Origin: Desulforhopalus sp.
GTDB lineage: Bacteria; Desulfobacterota; Desulfobulbia; Desulfobulbales; Desulfocapsaceae
NCBI GenBank assembly: GCA_023231425.1
Contig: JALNVI010000031.1
Span: forward strand, 1 to 30,784
DNA: 30,784 nucleotides
Direction of reading: 5' to 3'
A model generated the notes under the pieces. The model was not told where the DNA came from. It searched no databases and worked only from the letters and a program-made list of their open reading frames with translations. Below are positions 8,215-16,481 of the stretch, in pieces (position 1 is the first letter of the stretch; every line of letters begins with the position of its first letter). Position numbers and translations under genes: made by a program.

Positions 8215-8560
8215 TACAGGTCTCCATATCTTTGTGCTGCTTTGAGGTGCGAATTTTTTAAGATTCAGGGAAAACGGTGAAATTTAAGAACGGACCGCAG
8301 GAACGGGGGCGAACGCTGCAGGATGTCACTGGCAGGAAGCCGCAGGCTGGTAAGGTGCAGTGGGGGGATTATCGGGAGGCCAGAATACCTGATTTGAAAA
8401 TGAGAGTGCTCTCTCCGGGGAAAGGGAGTGGAACATTTCGTGGCAAACGTACTTCCTGAACTCTTTGGGGTACCCTTTGGTAAAGGAGCTGGCAGGGCAG
8501 CACAAGAATGCAGTTCACAAAATACGAAGACTGTCGAAAACTAAAAAGCCCGGGTAACCT
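8215..8560. other. Intergenic region, 346 bp, no recognised feature
   Basis: The spacer lies between the stop of the last transglutaminase-cluster gene (8561) and the start of the MFS gene (8214), both on the minus strand. It must carry the MFS promoter, but no convincing -35/-10 pair was found. A GGGTACCC palindrome lies near 8468 without other similarity to the repeat family. A 60-codon plus-strand frame at 8277 has no family resemblance and is not called. Confidence 0.4.
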
Positions 8561-9466
8561 TCACTGTTGTTGTTGTTGTTGTTGTTGCCTGCTCTCTTGC
8601 GCTGCGACATCAACCATCACAGACAGTATATGGGCCCCGCCCCCCATAACGACCCCTTTTACCGGAGCAACATCACCGTAATCTCGCCCCCAGGCAACGG
8701 TAATATAGCGTTCATTGACAATTAAATTGTTGGTAGGATCCAGATCCACCCAGCCAAAATCGGGTACGAAAACAGAAAACCAGGCATGGGAGGCATCGGC
8801 ACCAACCAGTTTTGGCTTTCCAGGCGGAGGAATTGTTTCCATATAACCGCTCACATAGCGTGCCGCAAGGCCAAGACCCCGCAGGCCGCTGACAGCAAGA
8901 TGAGCGAAGTCCTGACAGACCCCCTTTCTCTTTATCAGCACCTGCTCGACAGTCGTGTCGACAGTACTTGCAGTCTTGTCGTAGGCAAATTCCGTGAAAA
9001 TTCGCTGCATTAAATCGATGGCACCTTTCAGCACAGGCATCCCCGGGGGAAAAGACAGCCTGGCGTAAGCCGTTGCCATAGTATTGATGGTGACCAGCGG
9101 GCTGGCAAAGACAAATTGCGACGCCTCAAGTTCGATCGGTTGTTTGTGTTCTGCCAGCCGCTGTGCCACTCTTTCGTGAGGGACAGTTGCATCCGGTACC
9201 AACAGGAGTGGACGTGACGTCGTGACGATGCTGGTGGCAGACATTGCTAATTCATTATGCGGATGCTGGACCATGAACACATGAACCGTATTGCCAAAAT
9301 AATCGGTTCGACAATGTAGATATTGGGGCTTGGGAACGATCGACAATTGACATTCAAGAACCTCCTGGTACGGTGTCGACCGAGGATGCAGTAAGAGTTC
9401 ATTCTGAGAAAGTGAAGCTGGTGCAGAATACTTATAACTGGTGTTATGAATAATGCGATATTTCAT
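8561..9466 (-). CDS. Transglutaminase-like cysteine protease family protein with poly-Gln tail
   Basis: The 301-aa protein begins with the bacterial transglutaminase N-terminal domain (MKYRIIHNTSYKYSAPASLS), followed by the transglutaminase-like core. The catalytic triad is complete: Cys184 in RKGVCQDFAHL, His227 in ASHAWF and Asp243 in DLDPTN. The family end ITVAWGRDYGDV is present. Such proteins may hydrolyse or form isopeptide or amide bonds; none of this type in the cluster has an agreed substrate. The C-terminus is odd: eight consecutive Gln, one CAG and seven CAA codons (8564-8587), just before the stop. Its ATG overlaps the TGA of the upstream gene by 4 nt (ATGA), so translational coupling is likely. 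It is the last gene of the cluster. Confidence 0.9.
   Translation of the reverse strand: MKYRIIHNTSYKYSAPASLSQNELLLHPRSTPYQEVLECQLSIVPKPQYLHCRTDYFGNTVHVFMVQHPHNELAMSATSIVTTSRPLLLVPDATVPHERVAQRLAEHKQPIELEASQFVFASPLVTINTMATAYARLSFPPGMPVLKGAIDLMQRIFTEFAYDKTASTVDTTVEQVLIKRKGVCQDFAHLAVSGLRGLGLAARYVSGYMETIPPPGKPKLVGADASHAWFSVFVPDFGWVDLDPTNNLIVNERYITVAWGRDYGDVAPVKGVVMGGGAHILSVMVDVAAQESRQQQQQQQQ
8564..8587 (-). repeat. CAA trinucleotide repeat coding for C-terminal poly-Gln
   Basis: Seven uninterrupted CAA codons are followed by CAG, directly before the TGA stop of the transglutaminase-like gene. A pure triplet repeat can change length by slippage in units of one Gln without disturbing the frame. 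Confidence 0.9.
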
Positions 9467-11988
9467 ACTGCAGGCTCACCTGAGATCATTGCGTAGTGGG
9501 GTGTGGCAGGGACACGACTGAGATAATGTCCACTGATTTCCATGGTGAAATCTTTTAAAAGAGCTTCCATCGAAGTAAGAAATGTTGCCAGCATTTCATT
9601 TTGAGGGCTGTTTTCACCACACTCTAGTTCTGTCAGATCGAGCAGGCGAACGGTTGTAAGCATTTTCAGGGCAATCCGTTCCTCAGCACAGAAAAATCGC
9701 CTCTTATTCTGCCGAGGCAGGTGTTCGACATGACTCGCAAGCTTGCTGAACTGGAACGCCAGCGACTTGGGATTGCTTTCATCAGCCAGCAGAAGGTCCA
9801 GTACCGGCGCCAATTGAAATGTGGATTTGTATCTGGCCCGATATGTCATAAGACTGTCAGATACTTCCAGCAGAGATTGCAAGGTGTTCCTGCTGTTACT
9901 GCAAATCTCAGGAAGACCGATTCGGATAAGAATTGCCAGATTCAAGGCCCGCTCGACCCTGCGGCCCATGTCGAGGAAGCGCCAGCCCAGGCCTCGAGTC
10001 ATACTTTCCATGGCCAGTCCGCTAAAAGCACTCAGGGTGAATAAGGTCTTATCTAACAGCTCTAAAGGGTCACTGGATGGATTATTACCAAAATCCTCCA
10101 ATCGGTTGATTGCCCGAGAAGAGTCCGTAGAGAGTCGATCACGCACATTCCGCGTCGTTTCCTGTACACGTTGCAAAATAAACACAACACTTTCCGGACG
10201 ATCCTTTCGATACAGTGCATCACGGAGATATTCCACCAGTTCCCTGTAAAAGAGATGCTTGCTCTCCGTCGCAGAATTTTTAGGAATGATATTTTTCGTG
10301 CGAAGAATGTTGAGCAAAAACGGCAACTCTGGAATTTCCTCAAGTCGATCTTCACCTGATAATCTTAAATATACTGCGCGTAACAGGCGTATCAGCCCTT
10401 CGGCACGCTCAAGATAACGTCCCAGCCAGAGGAAGTTGTCGGCCACCCGGCTGGGGAGATCATTACTGCGCTTGAATTCGGCGACGGTATGGAATCCATT
10501 CATCATGGAAAAAGGTTCGATCGGGTTGTCCGACAACACCCAGATGTCCTTACTCTGCTGTTGTTCCGGAGAACCTGTTTTGAGTGTTTCAACATCACCT
10601 GCGGTAATCGCCAGACCTCCCGGCATAACAGAGAAGCCCTTCTCCGTTGCGCAGGCAAAAACCCGTACAACATTATAACACTGACTGGCACCCCCGAGAT
10701 CCCATGTTGGAGCCAGAGAGGGAATAACGGGAGCGGAAATCATATACCCTGATGGATTTGTTCTTATTTTCGCCATCAAATCAGCTGATTGATCGACTAC
10801 GGCTGATGTATCCATGGCCGGACCGACGGTCAACTGGTGCAATTGGGCTATGGCCTGATTGAGTCCGTCACTGTTGCCGCACCACCAGGCGGGGTGGTTT
10901 TCCAGCAGCAACTCTGTGCCAAGCAATTGCTGGCAAAGCAGAGGAAGGAAAGTCTTTAATATTGGCGTATCGACAAAGCCGCTGCCGATGGGATTAACGA
11001 TATCGATGTTTTGTTCACGACATACCTGGATGAGCCCGGCCACTCCATTGGCCGTTTCACTTCGCAGGGCAAAGGGGTCGCTGCTGAGATCGGGAATGTG
11101 ACGGAAGATGGCCTCCACAGGCTCAAGTCCGGCCAGTTTTTTTAAAAAGACCTTCCCGTTGCGGACGGTGAGATCCTGCCCTTCCACCAGTGGGTATCCG
11201 AGATAGCGGGAGAGCAGGGCGTGTTCGTAGTAGATACGGCTGTCAGGGCCCGGAGAAAACAGCACAATACCAGGGTCTTCTTTCCGAAGAGAGGCTCGTT
11301 GGATCAGGGCGCGGTGAAAGGTCTGGAAAAAAGGTGCTAACCGACGAATCTGGGTTTTATGGTAGAGCTCGGAAAACACCCGTGACATGACAATGCGGTT
11401 TTCCAGGGCATAGCCAATACCCGCAGGGTTAGAAGCATAATCACGCAGTACTCGAAAACGACCATCAAAACCACGATAGAGGTCTACGGCATAAAAGGTC
11501 AGGAAACGATTCCCAGAAGGCTGAATCCCATGGCAGGAATGCAGAAAGTTGGGGTTTGCAAAGACCAGCTCAGAAGGAATACTGCCATTTTTTAACAACG
11601 CCTGGGGCCCGTAGGTATCCGCCAGAACTTTTTCGAGTAACAGGGCCCGTTGTATCACCCCCCCCTCGATCCCTGTCCATTCCTCCTCTGAAATGGGCAA
11701 TGGAATCATATCAAGCGCCCAGGAGGTGGTCCGTCTGGTGGAGTCATCGAAGGGGTTTATCGTAGCGCCATCTTCATGGCGCATGTGCCTGACTCTTTCA
11801 TGGTGTTGTCTGAGCTCCGCAAGATCTTTGCCGTTCAATGCGTTAAGAATCGGCTGCCAGTGGCTGCGGGGCTGAGCCTTGCCAGAAAATGCTTCACAGT
11901 AGACATTTTCTGGCAAGGCTTCCATGTCAAAGAGAGGTGTTGGGCTGACTTCTTGACCGGAAGAACCGTTAAACTCTGTGTTGCTCAT
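9463..11988 (-). CDS. Circularly permuted ATP-grasp domain fused to alpha-E domain
   Basis: This 841-aa fusion has a CP-ATP-grasp half (about 1-505; DUF404/DUF407 type) and an alpha-E helical half (about 511-835, DUF403), starting SRVADNFLWLGRYLERAE. The two halves correspond to the separate proteins at 16482-17927 and 15476-16471. Family blocks seen in the first half include FRVLRDYASNPAGIGYALEN and YYEHALLSRYLGYPLVEGQD. Where the stand-alone paralogue has VVKAANESGGYGM, this one reads LTVGPAM, so the Lys expected to contact ATP is Gly389. The ATP site may be weakened or dead. Start at 11988 has GAGG about 10 nt upstream. Codons 23-38 contain a perfect 17-bp inverted repeat. It overlaps the next gene by 4 nt and follows the DUF2126 gene by 67 nt. 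Confidence 0.88.
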   Translation of the reverse strand: MSNTEFNGSSGQEVSPTPLFDMEALPENVYCEAFSGKAQPRSHWQPILNALNGKDLAELRQHHERVRHMRHEDGATINPFDDSTRRTTSWALDMIPLPISEEEWTGIEGGVIQRALLLEKVLADTYGPQALLKNGSIPSELVFANPNFLHSCHGIQPSGNRFLTFYAVDLYRGFDGRFRVLRDYASNPAGIGYALENRIVMSRVFSELYHKTQIRRLAPFFQTFHRALIQRASLRKEDPGIVLFSPGPDSRIYYEHALLSRYLGYPLVEGQDLTVRNGKVFLKKLAGLEPVEAIFRHIPDLSSDPFALRSETANGVAGLIQVCREQNIDIVNPIGSGFVDTPILKTFLPLLCQQLLGTELLLENHPAWWCGNSDGLNQAIAQLHQLTVGPAMDTSAVVDQSADLMAKIRTNPSGYMISAPVIPSLAPTWDLGGASQCYNVVRVFACATEKGFSVMPGGLAITAGDVETLKTGSPEQQQSKDIWVLSDNPIEPFSMMNGFHTVAEFKRSNDLPSRVADNFLWLGRYLERAEGLIRLLRAVYLRLSGEDRLEEIPELPFLLNILRTKNIIPKNSATESKHLFYRELVEYLRDALYRKDRPESVVFILQRVQETTRNVRDRLSTDSSRAINRLEDFGNNPSSDPLELLDKTLFTLSAFSGLAMESMTRGLGWRFLDMGRRVERALNLAILIRIGLPEICSNSRNTLQSLLEVSDSLMTYRARYKSTFQLAPVLDLLLADESNPKSLAFQFSKLASHVEHLPRQNKRRFFCAEERIALKMLTTVRLLDLTELECGENSPQNEMLATFLTSMEALLKDFTMEISGHYLSRVPATPHYAMISGEPAV
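11875..11920 (-). other. Perfect 17-bp inverted repeat inside coding sequence
   Basis: AGCCTTGCCAGAAAATG (11875-11891) and CATTTTCTGGCAAGGCT (11904-11920) are exact reverse complements with a 12-nt loop. They lie in codons 23-38 of the ATP-grasp-alpha-E gene, encoding ALPEN...AFSGKA. In mRNA this would be a strong hairpin about 70 nt after the start codon. It has no T-run. Confidence 0.85.
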
Positions 11989-12055
11989 AATACTGCTGCC
12001 TCATTGCGGTTTTGGCCACATAACGAGCGACATAATTGCCGCTTCCGTCGCGTAT

Positions 12056-15000
12056 TTACCGTTTTGGGGTCCGCAAATCAAGAGTATAAGGAAAATAGTG
12101 ATTGGTTTCCTCAGAAGGCACAGTCCCTGAATTGCCAGGTGTATGACCATGGGGAATGAATCGGGCATTTCGTCGTCCTTCAGCCTCATAGGAATTAACC
12201 GGAAAATCTTCAGCACTGCGTCCGCCGGGATGGCCAACATGATATTGACAACCACCCACTGCCCGCCCGGTCCACGTATCAAAGAGATCAATGGTAAGCG
12301 GGGCATGGACGCCAATGGTCGGGTGATAACAAGACGGTGGCTGCCACGCTCGATAACGTACTCCCCCGACAAATACCCCTGTCGTTTGCGTCGGCTGCAA
12401 TGGAACGCGGCGGCCATTACAGGTAACAATATAGCGTTCCTCTGTCATCCCGGAGACTTTTATCTGGATCCGTTCAAGAGAGGAGTCAACATAACGCGCT
12501 GTGCCACCACTTCCCTGCTCCTCACCCATTACATGCCAGGGCTCCAGAGCCTGGCGCAATTCGATGTCCATCCCCTGGTAGTTTACCCTGCCGTAAATTG
12601 GAAAACGGAACTCAAAATGTGGATGGAAAAAATCCATGGATACTGGATATCCTGCCTGATTAAGTATCTGTAAAACATCGGCAAAATCGTCGTGAATCAT
12701 TTGCGGAAGCATAAAGCGATCGTGCAATCGGGTGCCCCAGCGGACCAAATTCTGACGATATGGTGTTTGCCAGAACCAGCTGACAAAAATTCGCAGCAGA
12801 AGTTGCTGGGCAAGGCTCATCCGGGCATGGGGGGGCATTTCAAAGGCGCGAAACTCAAGCAAACCCAGTCGTCCTGTCGAACTGTCCGGTGAATAAAGCT
12901 TGTCGATACAAAATTCTGCTCTGTGGGTATTACCGGAAACGTCCACAAGAAAGTTTCGATACAGTCTGTCAACCAGCCACGGGGGACAGGGAGAATCAGG
13001 ATTTGTTTGTCTATCCTGCTCGGCAAAGGCTATCTCCAGCTCATAGAGGCTGTCGTTTCTCGCTTCATCTATACGTGGCTGCTGGCTGGTTGGGCCGATA
13101 AAAAGACCGGAAAACAAAAATGACAGTGAAGGGTGATTATTCCAGAAGGTCACAAAGCTGCGCAGCAGGTCAGGCCTGCGTAAAAAGGGGCTGTCTGCCG
13201 GAGTGGCGCCACCAATGACAATATGGTTCCCGCCGCCTGTGCCTGTATGACGACCATCGACCATAAATTTTTCGGTACCGAGTCGGGTCTCCCGTGCCAG
13301 ATCATAGAGTGTAGTGGTACAGGCAACCATCTCCCGCCAGCTGTGCATGGGTTGAATGTTGACCTCTATAACACCTGGATCCGGAGTTACTTTCAAACTC
13401 TCCAGACGGTAGTCCTGGGGAGGTGCATATCCTTCAAGGACTACTGGCAGTTTCGTCTTTTTAGCGGTTGCTTCTATGCAGCTGACCAGGTCCAAATATC
13501 CCTCAAGCGAGGTGACAGGCGGCATGAAAACGTATAGCCGTCCATCGCGGGGTTGCACAACGAGTGCTGTTCGAACCAGCCAGGCTGCTGATTCGCCAGC
13601 CACAGGCTGGGGATCTTTAAAGGGTTCGGGCTGGGCGTTGATGTCATCGCCTGCTTTAATTTTTTGAGAAGCTTTATCCTTTTTAACACCCCTGCCTTTT
13701 GGATCGGCTTTGTCTTTTTCGCCAACGGGCAGTGGTTCCCGGTCAGCCATGGGATCCAGTGTATATTCAACCGGAAGATCTTTTTCGTCAACCCAGGGTA
13801 AAGAGTCGAGTGGCAGACGCAGGCCCACGGGAGAATCTCCCGGCAACAAAAACATGTGCTCAGATCTGAGAGGCCATGGGCCACTTTTCCACGAACCATG
13901 CTGCAGTGGTAAGACATACCCCACGACCGCGCCAAGACCACGCTCAAAAGCGTTGACCATCCGCTTTCTCTCCTCGGGATCCTCTAATTTGGGATTGGTG
14001 GGATCAACATTGACCGGCAAATTCCTTTCTTTAAGCAGGTAATACAGAGTATCCTCAAAACTTTCACGGATGTATTTTTTGTTCACCTTGAGGGTGCCAG
14101 CCAGGGTGTTGATAAAAGTGTTGGCCTCAGTGATACCAAAACCATAATCCACGTCAAAATCAGCCATCCACTTATCGTCTTTCCATATCGGCTCGCCGTC
14201 TTTTCTCCAATAGCAGCCCAAAGCCCATCTGGGCAGAGATTCGCCGGGATACCATTTCCCCTGACCGTAATGCAGGAATCCCCCTGGAGCCCAGGCCTTT
14301 TTCAATTTTTTAATAAGCGTTTCAGACAGCCCCAGTTTCTCTTTACCAAGTGCGTCCGTAGTCCACTGGGCGCTTTCCATATCATCAATAGATACAAAGG
14401 TCGGCTCGCCTCCCATACTTAACCGGACGTCTCGATCCAGAAGTTCCTGATCAACCTGGTCACCAAGTTTGACGATATCCGTCCAGACATTTTCTGGATA
14501 AGGCCGGGTAGAGCGTGGTGCTTCAAGAATGCGGGTAACAGACATGGAGTGGCTGAATTCCACCTCACAGTCATCCAATGCCCCCGTTATGGGGGCCGCA
14601 CTCTGGGGCTCGGGCGAGCAGGCAAGAGGAATATGGCCTTCCCCGGCAAAGAGTCCTGATGTCGGGTCCATTCCCACCCAGCCAGCGCCGGGGAGATAGA
14701 CTTCAGTCCAGGCGTGCAGGTCGGTAAAATCGACTTCAGTGCCGGATGGCCCGTCCAGAGATTTAACATCCTGTTTCAGCTGGACGAGATAGCCGGAAAC
14801 AAAGCGGGCAGCCAGACCAAAATGCCTGAGAATATTGACCAGCAGCCAGGCGGAGTCCCGACAGGAACCACTTCGCAGTTGCAGTGTCTGTTTACAGCTC
14901 TGCACATTTGGTTCCATGCGAATAAGATACTTGATGTCATTGCTCAACTTCGTATTCAAGGCCACCAGAAAATCAATTGTTCGCCGGGGAGTACAATTAA

Positions 15001-15400
15001 TTTCTTTAAGGTACTTTTTGAGTCTTTTGCCAGCCTCATTTTTTGCCAGATAAGGAATCAACTCCTCCTTAAGATCCTTTTCATAGGTAAAGGGGAATTG
15101 CTCTGCATCCGGTTCCAGAAAATAATCAAAAGGATTAATAATGATCATATCTGCCACCAGATCGATTTCCACCTCAAACTTGTCCGTTTTTTTCGGAAAT
15201 ACCAGGCGCCCCAGGTAATTGCTGAAAGGATCCTGCTGCCAGTTGATGAAATGCTCTGCGGGCGTCACCTTCATCGAGTAACTGAGGATGGGGGTCCGGC
15301 AATGGGGAGCCGGACGCAGGCGTACTATCTGCGGTGCGAGATTGATGGCGCGGTCGTAACTGTAGGCTGTCTTATGATTTATAGCGATATGGATTCCCAC
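12056..15400 (-). CDS. Transglutaminase-DUF2126 fusion protein
   Basis: This large protein has 1114 aa. The first 250 residues are a transglutaminase N-terminal domain and core with a complete triad: Cys180 in LRSGSCRDSAW, His229 in DLHAWTEVY and Asp245 in GMDPTSG. The remainder (about 290-1110) is DUF2126, whose function is unknown; it has recognisable conserved segments such as RLSMGGEPTFVSIDD and GTGGGNHIVIGGATPADSP. A Lys-rich hydrophilic linker (about residues 560-595) interrupts DUF2126. The start is GTG at 15400, supported by AAGGA with 6-7 nt spacing. It lies 75 nt after the alpha-E gene, in the same transcriptional direction. In the family this fusion is a fixed partner of CP-ATP-grasp and alpha-E proteins. 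Confidence 0.9.
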   Translation of the reverse strand: MGIHIAINHKTAYSYDRAINLAPQIVRLRPAPHCRTPILSYSMKVTPAEHFINWQQDPFSNYLGRLVFPKKTDKFEVEIDLVADMIIINPFDYFLEPDAEQFPFTYEKDLKEELIPYLAKNEAGKRLKKYLKEINCTPRRTIDFLVALNTKLSNDIKYLIRMEPNVQSCKQTLQLRSGSCRDSAWLLVNILRHFGLAARFVSGYLVQLKQDVKSLDGPSGTEVDFTDLHAWTEVYLPGAGWVGMDPTSGLFAGEGHIPLACSPEPQSAAPITGALDDCEVEFSHSMSVTRILEAPRSTRPYPENVWTDIVKLGDQVDQELLDRDVRLSMGGEPTFVSIDDMESAQWTTDALGKEKLGLSETLIKKLKKAWAPGGFLHYGQGKWYPGESLPRWALGCYWRKDGEPIWKDDKWMADFDVDYGFGITEANTFINTLAGTLKVNKKYIRESFEDTLYYLLKERNLPVNVDPTNPKLEDPEERKRMVNAFERGLGAVVGYVLPLQHGSWKSGPWPLRSEHMFLLPGDSPVGLRLPLDSLPWVDEKDLPVEYTLDPMADREPLPVGEKDKADPKGRGVKKDKASQKIKAGDDINAQPEPFKDPQPVAGESAAWLVRTALVVQPRDGRLYVFMPPVTSLEGYLDLVSCIEATAKKTKLPVVLEGYAPPQDYRLESLKVTPDPGVIEVNIQPMHSWREMVACTTTLYDLARETRLGTEKFMVDGRHTGTGGGNHIVIGGATPADSPFLRRPDLLRSFVTFWNNHPSLSFLFSGLFIGPTSQQPRIDEARNDSLYELEIAFAEQDRQTNPDSPCPPWLVDRLYRNFLVDVSGNTHRAEFCIDKLYSPDSSTGRLGLLEFRAFEMPPHARMSLAQQLLLRIFVSWFWQTPYRQNLVRWGTRLHDRFMLPQMIHDDFADVLQILNQAGYPVSMDFFHPHFEFRFPIYGRVNYQGMDIELRQALEPWHVMGEEQGSGGTARYVDSSLERIQIKVSGMTEERYIVTCNGRRVPLQPTQTTGVFVGGVRYRAWQPPSCYHPTIGVHAPLTIDLFDTWTGRAVGGCQYHVGHPGGRSAEDFPVNSYEAEGRRNARFIPHGHTPGNSGTVPSEETNHYFPYTLDLRTPKR

Positions 15401-15475
15401 CAGTATTCCTTATAATATTAAATTATCGGGACATTGTTTCCCTTCCCGGCTTTCTTCCTGTTTTCCGGAGTTGGA

Positions 15476-16471
15476 TCAGGATTGCAGAATTGTCTGCGAT
15501 TGCTCATTAGTTGTCGTGGTGGCCTGGGGTTCGATATTAAAGAACGTTGTGCTGATTGTACCCCCCATCGTGTTAAAACGACGCTGCAGATTGTCGAGAA
15601 ACTCGTGGAGACCGGAATCAATGACCTCGTCAATATCAGTGTACTCAAGGTCCGCCTTGAGTCGGCCCAGATGCTTTTCGGCGCTATTGGTGACCGAACC
15701 CTGCGGGGTGCCGGTAATCCGGTGCAGATAGACCTGCGCTCTGGCGATACAATAGTAGATGGAGCGAGGAAAATTTTTGTCAAAGATTAAAAAAGAAGCA
15801 ACATTTCGGGGGGTTATATTATGAAACTCTTTTCGGTACATTTCAAAGGCACTGGCCGAACGAAGCACCGATATCCATTGAATATTGTCAATGGGGGTGT
15901 TCACTAAATCTGCCTGTGGGAGCAACATGAAATACTTAACATCCAGGATCCGTGATGTTTTATCCGCCCGTTCGATCATCACGCCGATCCTGGCAAAATT
16001 CCATGCCTCCCCGTGACTCATGGTGCTGTCCAGCAACCCGGTGAACAGATGACTGCGCATTTTAATAATGTTGTAAAAGCGATCAGGATCCTGCAGGGCC
16101 ATCTTAATGCTTTCTTCCTTCATCAGCTCCAGATAGAAATTATTCAGATGCTCCCACATTTCCGAGGAAATGATTTCACGAATGGAGCGGGCGTTTTCCC
16201 TGGCAGCAGCCACACAACTGAGGATAGAGTTGGGATATGTTCGATCAAAGGTAAGAAACCAGAGGACTGCTTCCTGGTTATAGTCAGTTTCGTTTTCCTC
16301 AAACAGCTCTTGATCTCCGGTGGTCATTACCAGCGGTAACCAGTGTTTATCCTTTTCTGAAGGCATATCCAGCAGTAAATTGAGATTTACTCCGATAAAG
16401 CGAGCCACATTTTCTGCACGTTCGATATATCGGCACATCCAGTAAATTGAATTGGCGACACGACTCAGCAT
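15476..16471 (-). CDS. Alpha-E domain protein (DUF403)
   Basis: The 331-aa, largely helical protein starts MLSRVANSIYWMCRYIERAE, the standard alpha-E opening, and spans the whole domain. Its biochemical role is unknown; in the family it is genetically tied to circularly permuted ATP-grasp proteins and transglutaminases. A strong AGGAGG sequence precedes the ATG. It begins 10 nt after the stop of the ATP-grasp gene, so the two are almost certainly cotranscribed. The last 20 residues are Thr/Gln-rich and low in complexity. Confidence 0.9.
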   Translation of the reverse strand: MLSRVANSIYWMCRYIERAENVARFIGVNLNLLLDMPSEKDKHWLPLVMTTGDQELFEENETDYNQEAVLWFLTFDRTYPNSILSCVAAARENARSIREIISSEMWEHLNNFYLELMKEESIKMALQDPDRFYNIIKMRSHLFTGLLDSTMSHGEAWNFARIGVMIERADKTSRILDVKYFMLLPQADLVNTPIDNIQWISVLRSASAFEMYRKEFHNITPRNVASFLIFDKNFPRSIYYCIARAQVYLHRITGTPQGSVTNSAEKHLGRLKADLEYTDIDEVIDSGLHEFLDNLQRRFNTMGGTISTTFFNIEPQATTTTNEQSQTILQS

Positions 16472-16481
16472 TCCCTTCCTC

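Noticed and set aside
8277..8459. 60-codon plus-strand frame between the MFS and transglutaminase genes
   Set aside because: Composition is unlike a protein and no ribosome binding site is apparent.
14714..15415. 233-codon plus-strand open frame
   Set aside because: Entirely antisense to the N-terminal part of the transglutaminase-DUF2126 gene, whose catalytic motifs fix the true frame; no family resemblance.
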